A stretch of DNA of 64,000 bases, taken from the NCBI RefSeq assembly GCF_963931675.1, contig NZ_OZ007039.1:1273657-1337656 (forward strand). Reading direction: 5' to 3'. This DNA comes from an uncultured Alistipes sp. Lineage in GTDB: Bacteria; Bacteroidota; Bacteroidia; Bacteroidales; Rikenellaceae. The translations under genes were made by a program, and so were the position numbers. Below the pieces are notes generated by a model, which had not been told where the DNA came from, made no database searches, and saw only the letters and a list, made by a program, of their open reading frames with translations. Shown here piece by piece: positions 47,370 through 56,830 of the stretch (position 1 is the stretch's first letter; every line of letters begins with the position of its first letter).

Positions 47370-48689
47370 ATGATTATGAAGACACCTATCCGATCATTTG
47401 TTTTCAGGCTGCTGGTATTTGGCCTTGTGTTGTGTGGGGGTGCTCCCGGGATTTATGCATCGTCCCCGACATCCCGGATGTCGTTGCCGGAGGATCTGCT
47501 GACGATTGTCGGGGATTCGGCCTTGTTGCGGAAACCGGAGAATCTGACGGTTGCCTGCTACACGTTTCCAAACTACCATCCTTCGGCTTTCCACAATAAA
47601 CTTTACGCGCCGGGTTGGACGGAATACAACCTCACGCGGAGTGCGCGTCCGTGGTACGAAGGACATGCCCAACCCCGTACACCTCTTCTCGGAGAACTGG
47701 ACGAGAGCCTTCCGTCGACATGGGAGACCTATAACGAACTTTGCAAGGATAGCGGTATCGACGTTCTGATCTGGGACTGGTACTGGTATGACGGGAAACC
47801 GTGTTTGCATGAAGCGTTGGAGAACGGTTTTTTGGAGTCGCGGAATTGCGGGGATGTGAAGTTTGCCTGCATGTGGACGAACCACCCGTGGTATATCCTG
47901 TATCCGACCAAGCTGACGAACGGATACAACGCCTATCCGCCCAGTTACGATTCTCCGGATTTTTCGTATGAGGAGGCATTCCGGAGCCTCTCTTATATTA
48001 TTTCGCGTTATTGCCATTTGGAGAACTACTGGCGGATCGACGATAAACCGGTTATTTGCATCTGGGACCCGAACCGCCTGGAGCAGCGTCTCGGCCTGGA
48101 AAATGCGAAGCGGTTGTTCCGGGAACTCGAAGCTTTTGCCCGTTCGTTGGGTCACAAGGGGCTTCATTATCACTCGTCGGGATTCTACACACCGAATTCC
48201 CGGGAGATGGGTTACAGTACGGCGGGTTCGTACAACCCTCTGACGTGGGTTGCCGACTACTATCAGCCTCAGGATGTAGAGTTGCCCGATTACGGGGATG
48301 TGGTTGCGGATGTCGTGACCAAGCTCTGGCCGGAACATTACAACAGGTTTGAGATTCCGTATTTGCCGTCACTCTCTCCGGGCTGGGATTCGACACCGCG
48401 TTATATCGCTCCGGACGGCAAACGTCCGACGACTCCGGAGCGACGCAAATGGCCTGCGTGCGTGATTTTGGAGAATGAGAATCCGGGGGCTTTCAAGGCG
48501 TTGGTTCAGGCGTCGTTCGCCTATCTCAACCAGCATCCGGATGTTCCGCCGATCATTACGATCGCCTGCTTCAACGAGTGGAGTGAGGGACACTATCTGC
48601 TGCCCGACAACCGCTTCGGGTATGGGATGCTCGATGCCTTGGGCGAGGCTTTGGGCAAGGAGAATTTGCATCAGAAACGCGGGAAATAA
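47370..48689 (+). CDS. GH99-like/WbsX-type exported protein
   Basis: A 439-residue protein with a signal peptide (cleavage near residue 30, after 'GIYA'). The mature protein matches the GH99-like/WbsX pattern: 'ACYTFPNYHPSA' at the first strand, 'DVLIWDWYWYDGKP' (about 127-140), 'DDKPVICIWDPNRL' and 'ACFNEWSEGHYLLPD' (about 407-421), the last having the Asn-Glu pair usual at the active site of this TIM-barrel family. The family includes endo-alpha-mannosidase relatives and proteins linked to polysaccharide loci. It precedes susC by 31 bases, so it is the first gene of the operon. The substrate is open. Confidence 0.8.
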   Translation: MIMKTPIRSFVFRLLVFGLVLCGGAPGIYASSPTSRMSLPEDLLTIVGDSALLRKPENLTVACYTFPNYHPSAFHNKLYAPGWTEYNLTRSARPWYEGHAQPRTPLLGELDESLPSTWETYNELCKDSGIDVLIWDWYWYDGKPCLHEALENGFLESRNCGDVKFACMWTNHPWYILYPTKLTNGYNAYPPSYDSPDFSYEEAFRSLSYIISRYCHLENYWRIDDKPVICIWDPNRLEQRLGLENAKRLFRELEAFARSLGHKGLHYHSSGFYTPNSREMGYSTAGSYNPLTWVADYYQPQDVELPDYGDVVADVVTKLWPEHYNRFEIPYLPSLSPGWDSTPRYIAPDGKRPTTPERRKWPACVILENENPGAFKALVQASFAYLNQHPDVPPIITIACFNEWSEGHYLLPDNRFGYGMLDALGEALGKENLHQKRGK

Positions 48690-48720
48690 ATCCGTATGAA
48701 CCGACCTAAAACCAAGAGTT

Positions 48721-51700
48721 ATGTCCGGATTTCAAATTCGAAGGGTAATATTTTATTGCGGCATTCTGTGGGTGAGCCTTTTGGTGGGTTTGTCGGCAGT
48801 TTCTGCCGCAGACAATGATTTCTATGCGTCTCCGGTATCCGTGGTGACGGGTAAGGTGACCGATGCCGAAGGGCGCCCACTTACCGGAGCCGTCATTCAA
48901 TTGAAGGACAAGCAGGGCGGAGTGATTGCCGATGCGGAGGGTTCGTTCCGTATTGAGGCGAGCCCGGAAGACACGCTGATTTTTTCGTTTCTCGGGATGG
49001 AGAATGTTTCGATCGTGGTCGGCGCGCAGAGTGTGATCAACGTGGTGATGCAGGAGAAGCCTTCGAGTCTGGAGGAGGTGACGGTTGTAGCCTTTTCCCG
49101 GCAGAAGAAGGAGAGCGTCGTGGGTTCGATTACGACGATTAAGCCGGGGGACCTGAAGGTTCCGAGCAGCAATCTGACGACCTCGTTTGCGGGGCGGATG
49201 TCTGGAATGATTGCATACCAGCGCAGCGGTGAGCCCGGGAGGGACAATACGGAGTTTTTCATCCGCGGCGTTACGACGTTCGGTTACAAGAAGGATCCGC
49301 TCATTCTGGTAGACGGGATGGAGATCGGTTCGGATGATCTGGCGCGTCTTCAGACGGACGACATCGAGAGTTTTTCGATCATGAAGGATGCCATTGCAAC
49401 TTCGCTTTATGGTGCACGAGGTGCGAACGGCGTTATTCTGGTAACGACGAAGGAGGGGCGGGAAGGTCAAGCTCGGGTATCGGTCCGCGTAGAGAATTCA
49501 TGGTCGATGCCGACCCAGATGGTGGAGCTTGCCGATCCGATTACATACATGCGGTTGAACAACGAGGCGGTATTGACCCGCAATCCGATCGGAATACTTC
49601 CGTATCCGGAATCCAAGATCGTTGCCACGCAATCTCCGGATCGGAATCCGTATGTTTATCCGGCGGTGGACTGGCTGCAGGAGATGTTCAAGGAGTCGGC
49701 GATGAATCAGCGCGTCAACTTCAACATCAGCGGAGGAGGGAAAGTCGCACGCTACTATCTGGCGGCGACCTTTAACCAGGATAACGGTCTGATGCGGAAT
49801 GAAGGCATGAACAACTTCAATACGAATATCAACTTGAAGCAGTACAACGTGCGTACGAACTTCAACGTGAACGTAACGAAGACAACGGAGGTTGCTTTCA
49901 AGTTCCAGGGTAATTTCGATGATTACCGGGGGCCGATTGATGCGGGTAATATTCTGTTCGACTATGCGCTCCATGCTTCGCCGGTGGACTATCCGAAGGT
50001 CTACGCTCCGGATGAGGGCCATCGGAATTCGAGCCATCCGCTGTTCGGTAATCTGGAGGGTGCCAATCACATCAATCCCTATGCTTTGATGTCGCGCGGA
50101 TACAAGGACTACAGCCGGACGCTGGTGTTGGCGCAGGTGGATCTTTCGCAGGATCTGAAATTCATAACTCCGGGCCTGAAGGCCCGTGCCCTGCTGAGCA
50201 CGACACGCTATTCCTATTTTGATTCGGCGCGGGGTTACAAACCGTTCTACTACCAGATCGGCTATTACAACCCGGAGTTGGATGTTTACAACCTGACGGA
50301 CCTGAATGCCGATACGGGAAGTGAATACCTGGATTACAGCGGAAGCAAGGATATCAACTCGAAGGTCTACCTTGAAGCGGCGGTCGATTACGCCCGGACG
50401 TTCGGCAAACATGCGGTTACGGGACTCCTGGTCTATCAGAATACGCAGCAGGTGATCGGCAATCCGGCTTCGGTTCTCGAATCACTGCCTTATCGGAATC
50501 AGGGCTTGTCGGGCCGTTTTACCTATATGTACGACAACCGGTACGGCGTTGAACTGAACTTTGGTTATAATGGTTCGGAACGTTTTGCAAAGCATGAGCG
50601 TTACGGATTTTTTCCGGCCGCGGGTGTTACGTGGAACATCTCCAACGAATCGTTCTGGGAGAATTTGCGCCATGTGGTCGACAAACTCAAGTTCAAGGTT
50701 ACGTATGGCTTGGTCGGCAACGATGCCATTTCGGACAGCCGTTTTTTTTACATGTCGGATGTGAACATGAACGACACGAGCAAGAGCGTATGGTACGGGA
50801 CAAATTTTGCGGTGAGCCGTCCGGGCATTACGGTTCTGCGCTATTCGAACAACGACATCACGTGGGAGATTGCGCGTAAGTTGAATATCGGAACGGAGAT
50901 TCGCCTGTTCGACAAGGTGGAGCTTCAGGTGGATTACTTTACCGAGGATCGTTCGAACATTCTGATGGACCGGACCAATCTTCCGAGTTCGATGGGCCTG
51001 GAGGCGACAGTCAAGGCGAATGTCGGGCGTGCGGCCTCCCGGGGAGTGGATGCCTCGCTTGATTACCAGCACTCCTTCTCGAAGGATTTGTGGATTACGG
51101 CCCGGGCGAACTTCACCTATGCGACGAGCGAATTTTTGGTTGCCGACGAGCCGGACTATGCGGCTGCGGGGCTGCCGTGGCGGTCGCGGATCGGCTACAG
51201 CCTGAGTCAGTCGTGGGGATATATTGCCGAACGTCTGTTTATCGACGAGGCGGACATTGCGAACTCTCCGACGCAGACTTTCGGGCCCTATATGCCGGGA
51301 GACATCAAGTACAAGGACATCAACAACGACGGGAAGATCGACGAATCGGACCTGGTTCCGATCGGTTATCCGACGGAACCGGAGACGGTCTATGGTTTTG
51401 GAGCCTCGATCGGCTATAAGGGTTTTGACTTTTCGTTCTTCTTCCAGGGCCTGGGGCGCGAGACCTTTTTCATCGATGCGGAGCAGGTTGCGCCGTTCGG
51501 GAATCCGCCGGTCGAGACGTCGGGCGTGGGAAGTTACACGCGGAAGACGGCGTTGTTCGATGCATTTGCGAAGAGCCATTGGTCGGAGAGCAATCCGGAT
51601 ATTTATGCGACGTGGCCGCGATTGTCGACGGATTCGTACGACAACAGCAACAATTACCAGCAGAGTACGTGGTGGATGCGCAATGGTTCGTTCCTGCGTC

Positions 51701-51900
51701 TCAAGTCGGTTGAGATCGGTTATACACTGCCGCGTCATCTGACGAACAAGATCCGGATCGAGGCGCTTCGAATTTATCTCAGCGGTACGAATCTGTTGAC
51801 GTTCAGTAAATTCAAGATGTGGGATCCGGAGATGGGCGGATGGGGCATCGGCTATCCGCTGCAGAAAGTCTATAATATCGGACTTCAGGTTAACTTTTAA
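48721..51900 (+). CDS. SusC/RagA-type TonB-dependent outer-membrane transporter
   Basis: A 1059-residue oligosaccharide importer. A signal peptide (about 1-30) is followed by a carboxypeptidase-regulatory-like domain ('VTGKVTDAEGRPLTGAVIQL', about 42-110), a TonB box region ('LEEVTVVAFSRQKKE'), a plug domain ('PLILVDGMEIGSDDLARLQ', 'KDAIATSLYGARGANGVILV' in parts) and a 22-strand barrel ending in 'VYNIGLQVNF'. No N-terminal STN domain is present, so control by an FecI/FecR pair acting through SusC is less likely. It forms the bed-bin complex with the SusD protein encoded 12 bases downstream. Confidence 0.95.
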   Translation: MSGFQIRRVIFYCGILWVSLLVGLSAVSAADNDFYASPVSVVTGKVTDAEGRPLTGAVIQLKDKQGGVIADAEGSFRIEASPEDTLIFSFLGMENVSIVVGAQSVINVVMQEKPSSLEEVTVVAFSRQKKESVVGSITTIKPGDLKVPSSNLTTSFAGRMSGMIAYQRSGEPGRDNTEFFIRGVTTFGYKKDPLILVDGMEIGSDDLARLQTDDIESFSIMKDAIATSLYGARGANGVILVTTKEGREGQARVSVRVENSWSMPTQMVELADPITYMRLNNEAVLTRNPIGILPYPESKIVATQSPDRNPYVYPAVDWLQEMFKESAMNQRVNFNISGGGKVARYYLAATFNQDNGLMRNEGMNNFNTNINLKQYNVRTNFNVNVTKTTEVAFKFQGNFDDYRGPIDAGNILFDYALHASPVDYPKVYAPDEGHRNSSHPLFGNLEGANHINPYALMSRGYKDYSRTLVLAQVDLSQDLKFITPGLKARALLSTTRYSYFDSARGYKPFYYQIGYYNPELDVYNLTDLNADTGSEYLDYSGSKDINSKVYLEAAVDYARTFGKHAVTGLLVYQNTQQVIGNPASVLESLPYRNQGLSGRFTYMYDNRYGVELNFGYNGSERFAKHERYGFFPAAGVTWNISNESFWENLRHVVDKLKFKVTYGLVGNDAISDSRFFYMSDVNMNDTSKSVWYGTNFAVSRPGITVLRYSNNDITWEIARKLNIGTEIRLFDKVELQVDYFTEDRSNILMDRTNLPSSMGLEATVKANVGRAASRGVDASLDYQHSFSKDLWITARANFTYATSEFLVADEPDYAAAGLPWRSRIGYSLSQSWGYIAERLFIDEADIANSPTQTFGPYMPGDIKYKDINNDGKIDESDLVPIGYPTEPETVYGFGASIGYKGFDFSFFFQGLGRETFFIDAEQVAPFGNPPVETSGVGSYTRKTALFDAFAKSHWSESNPDIYATWPRLSTDSYDNSNNYQQSTWWMRNGSFLRLKSVEIGYTLPRHLTNKIRIEALRIYLSGTNLLTFSKFKMWDPEMGGWGIGYPLQKVYNIGLQVNF

Positions 51901-51912
51901 TCAGGAGCAATC

Positions 51913-53841
51913 ATGAAAAGGAAATTATATCTATTTCTGTTGGGTTTGGGCCTGTTGTCGGTTCCGTCATGCAATTATCTGGACGTGATGCCGGATAACA
52001 TCGCCACCATCGAGATTGTTTTCAACAACCGGTCTACGGCCCTCAACTACCTGAGTACGTTGTACTGGTATATTCCGGAGACCGGCAAAATCGGCTCGGA
52101 TCCGGGTATGGATGTGGGTGACGAGATCTGGTATTACAGCGACAAGTCCACGGATTTTCAGAATACCACGACCTTCTGGCTTGCAATGGGGCGGCAGAAT
52201 ACGGGTAATCCGCTTCTTGATTTCTGGAATGGAACGAATTACGGAAAGCCGCTCTTCAAGGGCCTTCGTAACTGCAATATTTTTCTGGAGAATATTGATA
52301 ATGTGCGGGACATGACGGTTCAGGAGAAGAACCAGTGGAAAGCGGAGGCGAAAGTGATCAAGTCGTATCTTCATTTCTATCTGATGCGTCTGTACGGTCC
52401 GATTCCGATCATGAAGGACAACATCCCCATTACAGCTGACGAGTCGGAGGTGATGGTAACGCGGGACGGGATCGATGAGATCGTTGACTACTGCGTGGCG
52501 TTGATCGATGAATGTTACGAGGATCTTCCGTTGCGGATTACGAATCCTTCGGCCGATATGGGACGGCTGACGCGCCCTGCGGCTCTTGCCATCAAGGCGA
52601 AGATTCTGGCCTATGCCGCGAGTCCGTTCTATAACGGGAATGTGGAGTACGCGGACTTTACGGACGAGGACGGAGTGCCGTATTTCAACCAGACCGAGGA
52701 TATCGGGAAGTGGCAGAAAGCCGCCGATGCCTGTTTTGCGGCGATTGAATGTGCCGAAGAGGCGGGGCATGAACTTTACGAATTTTTGAACACCACGTCG
52801 TTTGACCTGAGCGACCAGACCATTCTGGAGTTAACGAACCGTTGTAAGGTTACTGAACGCTGGACTCAGGAGTTGATTTTTGCGATCGGCGGCAATGGTA
52901 TCAAGGATCTGCAGATCTACAGCCAGCCGTGGCTTGAGTCGAACTATTCGACCGACGACCGTTATTACCATGCGAAGAACGGTACGGTTGCTCCGACGTT
53001 GGCTGTTGCGGAAACTTTTTATACGAAGAACGGAGTTCCCATCGACGAGGACAAGGATTGGGCCTATGCGGAGCGTTACGAGACGCGGCAGGCGACCGAG
53101 GCGGAGAAGTTCTACATCAAGCCGGGCTATACGACGGCGAAGCTCCATTTCGACAGGGAGCCGCGTTTCTACGCGACGCTGGGGTTCGACGGATCGAGTT
53201 GGTACGGGATCGGGAAGATGGATGACAACGACATGTGGTACCTCCAGGCGAAGGCGAAGCAGACTTCGGGCAAGAAGAGCAACCGGAACTACTCCATTAC
53301 GGGTTATTTTGCCAAGAAGCTTGTCAGCTACCAGAATTCGATGGTTCCGGCCAGCATCCAGATCGAGACCTATGCGTTTCCGATCATCCGTCTTGCTGAT
53401 CTTTACCTGCTGTATGCGGAGTGTCTTAACGAGGCGAACCGAAATGCGGGGGCTCCGCCTGCGGACTGCTATACCTATATCGACAAGGTCCGTCGTCGGG
53501 CCGGTTTCCCGGATGGGGTTCGGAAGGACTGGGCGGACCATTCGAATAATCCCACGAAACCGGACAGTTACGAAGGTTTCCGGGACATCGTCCGTCAGGA
53601 GCGGATGATCGAACTGGCTTTGGAGGGTCAGCGTTTCTGGGATCTACGGCGCTGGAATCTTGCCGTGGAGTACCTCAACAAACCGATGCGGAGCTGGGAT
53701 ATCGAGCAGGAGAAGACGGAGGACTACTATAAGCTTCGCACGTATTATATTCGGGATTTCTTGAAACGGGACAATTTGTGGCCGTTGAAGACGAACGATC
53801 TTATCGTGAATCCCAACTTGAAACAAAATCCAGGATGGTAA
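51913..53841 (+). CDS. SusD/RagB-type glycan-binding lipoprotein
   Basis: A 642-residue surface lipoprotein with lipobox 'LSVPSC' and the SusD start 'NYLDVMPDNIATIE'. An all-helical TPR-like body follows ('AEAKVIKSYLHFYLMRLYGPIPI' in part, about 138-160), and the RagB/SusD C-terminal signature is present: 'IVRQERMIELALEGQRFWDLRRW' around residues 559-581. It binds the target glycan and acts as a lid on SusC. It lies 12 bases after susC and seven before the next lipoprotein gene. Confidence 0.95.
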   Translation: MKRKLYLFLLGLGLLSVPSCNYLDVMPDNIATIEIVFNNRSTALNYLSTLYWYIPETGKIGSDPGMDVGDEIWYYSDKSTDFQNTTTFWLAMGRQNTGNPLLDFWNGTNYGKPLFKGLRNCNIFLENIDNVRDMTVQEKNQWKAEAKVIKSYLHFYLMRLYGPIPIMKDNIPITADESEVMVTRDGIDEIVDYCVALIDECYEDLPLRITNPSADMGRLTRPAALAIKAKILAYAASPFYNGNVEYADFTDEDGVPYFNQTEDIGKWQKAADACFAAIECAEEAGHELYEFLNTTSFDLSDQTILELTNRCKVTERWTQELIFAIGGNGIKDLQIYSQPWLESNYSTDDRYYHAKNGTVAPTLAVAETFYTKNGVPIDEDKDWAYAERYETRQATEAEKFYIKPGYTTAKLHFDREPRFYATLGFDGSSWYGIGKMDDNDMWYLQAKAKQTSGKKSNRNYSITGYFAKKLVSYQNSMVPASIQIETYAFPIIRLADLYLLYAECLNEANRNAGAPPADCYTYIDKVRRRAGFPDGVRKDWADHSNNPTKPDSYEGFRDIVRQERMIELALEGQRFWDLRRWNLAVEYLNKPMRSWDIEQEKTEDYYKLRTYYIRDFLKRDNLWPLKTNDLIVNPNLKQNPGW

Positions 53842-53848
53842 TCAGACT

Positions 53849-55048
53849 ATGAAAACAATCAGCACATATACGGTTGTCTTGACCGGCATTTTGATGGCAC
53901 TTGGCACTGCGGGGTGTAAGGAGGAAAACCACCTGCATCCGTGGGGCGAGGGGACGCTTGTCGGCGATTTGGGACAGGTTGTTGTCACGCAGACCGAAGG
54001 TATTCCGGGCGGGGCCGTGATCCATTACGAATTGCCTGATAGCAAGGATTTGCTTTATGTCAAAGCGCTTTATACGGTGGGGCAGGACACACCGATGGAG
54101 GCCCGAGCTTCGCGTTACGACCATTCGGTGACGCTCGAAGGATTCGGAGATACAGCCCCCAGAGAGGTTTCGTTGTATTGTGTGGACAAGATGGAGCATG
54201 TCGGGCCGTGCGTGACCACACAGGTGACGCCGCTTACGCCGCCGATCCAGACTGTTTTCAACAGCCTGGATGCAGGGGCGACTTTCGGAGGTATCTACGT
54301 GGATTTCAAGAACGAGGACAAGGGCGATATTGCGATCCATGTCCAGACCGAGGATGAACAGCATTTTCTGTACGAACCGATGGTCCATTACACCAGTGCG
54401 GAGAGTGGCCGTTTCTTCGTACGGGGTTTCACCGCCGAACCCCGCACATTCGGGATCTATGTCACGGATCGCTGGGGGAACCGGAGCGAGACGTTCAGCG
54501 AGAGTTATGTACCCTTTGCCGAGACGCTTCTCGATAAATCGAAGTTTGCGGTTTACAAACTGCCCAACGATATCGACTGTGATGCCTGGGCCGGGAACTT
54601 GGCATATGCTTGGAATGACGACTTCACGCCGGAATTGTTCGTTCACAGTCCGGGAGGTGATACCTTCCCGATGTGGTTTACGTTCGACATGGGACAAGTT
54701 GCCAAGTTGAGCCGTTATAAGTTTTATCACTTGTTCCGGGAGGATTATGCGTTCCAACGGGGCAATTTGAAGACTTGGGAAGTGTGGGGACGGTCCGATA
54801 CGCCGCCGTCGGACGGTAGCTGGGATGGTTGGATCAAACTCATGGATTGCTCGTCCCACAAACCTTCGGGCCTGCCCGTTGGTGAAATCACGGGTGAAGA
54901 CTGGGAGTACCTCAAGGCTGGTGAGGATTTCGAATTTCCGCCCGAGGCTCCGGCCGTGAGATACATCCGTTTCAAGGTTCTGGAGACCTGGGGCGGCGAT
55001 GATTTCATCCATTTCACGGAGTTCACGTTCTGGGGCAACCCGGAGTAA
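53849..55048 (+). CDS. DUF4959/DUF5000-type surface lipoprotein
   Basis: A 399-residue lipoprotein (lipobox 'LGTAGC', Cys23) with the domain order DUF4959, DUF5126 and DUF5000 seen in proteins that follow SusD in Bacteroidetes loci. The C-terminal about 150 residues form a discoidin (F5/8 type C)-like domain: 'MWFTFDMGQVAKLSRYKFYH', 'WEVWGRSD', 'DGSWDGWIKLMDCSS' and 'VRYIRFKV'. It probably binds the same glycan at the cell surface. The next gene encodes a protein with a very similar C-terminal domain. Confidence 0.87.
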   Translation: MKTISTYTVVLTGILMALGTAGCKEENHLHPWGEGTLVGDLGQVVVTQTEGIPGGAVIHYELPDSKDLLYVKALYTVGQDTPMEARASRYDHSVTLEGFGDTAPREVSLYCVDKMEHVGPCVTTQVTPLTPPIQTVFNSLDAGATFGGIYVDFKNEDKGDIAIHVQTEDEQHFLYEPMVHYTSAESGRFFVRGFTAEPRTFGIYVTDRWGNRSETFSESYVPFAETLLDKSKFAVYKLPNDIDCDAWAGNLAYAWNDDFTPELFVHSPGGDTFPMWFTFDMGQVAKLSRYKFYHLFREDYAFQRGNLKTWEVWGRSDTPPSDGSWDGWIKLMDCSSHKPSGLPVGEITGEDWEYLKAGEDFEFPPEAPAVRYIRFKVLETWGGDDFIHFTEFTFWGNPE

Positions 55049-55066
55049 TCCATTAAAACAAAAGAT

Positions 55067-56296
55067 ATGAAAAATAGAATCATATTGGTGGTTGTTCTCT
55101 CCTTGCTGTTGTGTGGAGGCTGTACGGACATGTTCCACTCCATACAGGGGTATCTGGATGAGGGCGAGCGGCACTATGCGTCGAAGATTGACTCATTGAA
55201 GGCGCTGCCGGGGAATGAACGGGTTTTGATCAAGGGGTTGCTGATGTACGGTTACGATACGCGGGAGTGCCTGATTCGTTGGACGCCGGGGGATGGCGAG
55301 GCCCTGATTCCGATCGAGCGCACGGAGCCGGTCCAGACTTTTGAATACAGCGTTTCGGATCTTACCGACGGTTACTATACGTTTGAGGTCACGACGTTCG
55401 ATGGGGACGGAAATCCGTCGCTCGTGCAGACGGTCAATGCACGCTCCTATGGATCGATCTATGCGGAGAGCCTGCGGGCCCGGGGTGTCGAGAGTTCGAA
55501 GCAGGAGGATGAACAGGTTGTGATAACTCTGACGGGCGTCCTGCAGGACTCCTATAAGAGCGTGCTGGTGTATCCGGATAAGTCGGGAGCGATGCAACGC
55601 CTGGAGGTCGCCGTCACGGATCTGAGCGTGACGCTGGACGACTGGAAGTCGGAAGGTACCTATTGGTTGGAGACCTATTACCTGCCGGCGGAGAATGCCG
55701 TCGATACGTTCATGGTCGAGTCGGAGCATTACCGGTTCCCGAAGTATGAAAACATCGCAATGGTGCCGAAGTCCGGCTTTGTGCCGCTTGTTCTGGACAA
55801 CGATTTGCCGTTGAATCAGTTCGGCGGCAGTCTTTCGAATGCGTTCGACGGACAGATCAACAACGATAATTATGCGCACAGCTGGGGTGGTTGGACCTCG
55901 GGTCCTGCGTGGTTCACGTTCGACATGGGCAAGCTTGCCATTCTGCACTCTTTCCGGCTGAACGGCATAGCCCGTTCGGACCGAGCCTTCACTTCGGGCT
56001 ATATGAAGCAGTGGGAAATTTGGGGCCGTGCCGATGCTCCGTCTCAGGACGGGAGCTGGGACGGCTGGACCAAACTGCTGGACTGCGCATCAGTCAAGCC
56101 TTCGGGACTCCCGGACGGGGAGTATACGGACGAGGACCTTGCGAAAGCGGCGGAGGGCGAGACATTCCTCTTCCCGGAAGGGCTTTCCGAGGTCCGTTAT
56201 ATCCGGATCAAGGTCAATGAGGTGTGGAGCGAGTCGGCCGGTCGTTTCCTGACCTTTACGGAATTGACTTTCTGGGAATCCTTGCCTCAGGAGTGA
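55067..56296 (+). CDS. DUF4998-type surface lipoprotein
   Basis: A 409-residue lipoprotein (lipobox 'LLCGGC') with an N-terminal DUF4998 pair of beta domains (about 20-225; 'RVLIKGLLMYGYDTRECLI', 'FEYSVSDLTDGYYTFEV') and a C-terminal discoidin-like domain ('WFTFDMGKLAILHSFRL', 'WEIWGRADAPS', 'DGSWDGWTKLLDCASVKPSGLP'). It likely assists glycan capture next to SusC/SusD. It follows the DUF4959 gene by 18 bases and ends the surface operon. Confidence 0.87.
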   Translation: MKNRIILVVVLSLLLCGGCTDMFHSIQGYLDEGERHYASKIDSLKALPGNERVLIKGLLMYGYDTRECLIRWTPGDGEALIPIERTEPVQTFEYSVSDLTDGYYTFEVTTFDGDGNPSLVQTVNARSYGSIYAESLRARGVESSKQEDEQVVITLTGVLQDSYKSVLVYPDKSGAMQRLEVAVTDLSVTLDDWKSEGTYWLETYYLPAENAVDTFMVESEHYRFPKYENIAMVPKSGFVPLVLDNDLPLNQFGGSLSNAFDGQINNDNYAHSWGGWTSGPAWFTFDMGKLAILHSFRLNGIARSDRAFTSGYMKQWEIWGRADAPSQDGSWDGWTKLLDCASVKPSGLPDGEYTDEDLAKAAEGETFLFPEGLSEVRYIRIKVNEVWSESAGRFLTFTELTFWESLPQE

Positions 56297-56412
56297 TTGT
56301 TTTTTTACTGTTTCTGCGGCTCTTCGGATCGGATTTGGACCGGTTCGGAGGGCCGCAGGGCTTTTTGGGAGCGGGTATTGTTGATAAAATATCGAAAACT
56401 TTGGCTTCAGAC

Positions 56413-56445
56413 TTGCATATCGGAGCGTCAAAGCGGTTAATTTTG
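56413..56445 (+). promoter_or_regulatory. Promoter for the DUF3467 gene
   Basis: TTG (56413-56415), 22 bases, TAATTTTG (56438-56445) fits the -33/-7 consensus, 32 bases before the likely start codon. Confidence 0.6.
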
Positions 56446-56477
56446 CAAAAAACAATTTACCGAAGGAGATGGCAGAG

Positions 56478-56774
56478 ATGAAACAATTCGGCATCGATCT
56501 GGAGTTGGACGATGCGGTGGCCCAGGGTCACTACTCGAATCTGGCGATCATATCGCACTCGACCTCGGAATTCATCATCGATTTTGCGACGGTGCTTCCG
56601 GGGGTGCAGAAGGCGCGGGTCAAGAGTCGCATCATCCTGACGCCGGAACATGCCAAACGGTTGTTGCGTTCGCTGCAGGACAACATCGTCCGTTACGAGA
56701 GCAACGTGGGCAAGATCGAGATTCCGACCCCGACCCCGATTCCGGATACGGGTCCCAAGATGGGCCAGGCCTGA
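56478..56774 (+). CDS. DUF3467 protein
   Basis: A 98-residue cytoplasmic protein of the DUF3467 family, common in Bacteroidetes and of unknown function. Core pattern: 'AQGHYSNLAIISHSTSEFII', 'DFATVLPG', 'KARVKSRIILTPEHAKRLL', and a Pro-rich end. A good ribosome-binding site (AAGGAG, 56463-56468) lies nine bases before ATG 56478, so this is preferred over ATG 56469, which would almost touch it. It has its own promoter and terminator and is probably independent of the glycan operon. Confidence 0.85.
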   Translation: MKQFGIDLELDDAVAQGHYSNLAIISHSTSEFIIDFATVLPGVQKARVKSRIILTPEHAKRLLRSLQDNIVRYESNVGKIEIPTPTPIPDTGPKMGQA

Positions 56775-56777
56775 CGC

Positions 56778-56815
56778 AAAGGGGGCTGTCTAAAACTTGT
56801 TAGACAGCCCCCTTT
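56778..56815. terminator. Strong bidirectional terminator
   Basis: A 16-bp perfect stem (56778-56793 with 56800-56815) with a six-base loop; A-run on the left and T-run on the right. It separates the DUF3467 gene from the convergent minus-strand set. Confidence 0.9.
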
Positions 56816-56830
56816 AGCATATGAAAAATC

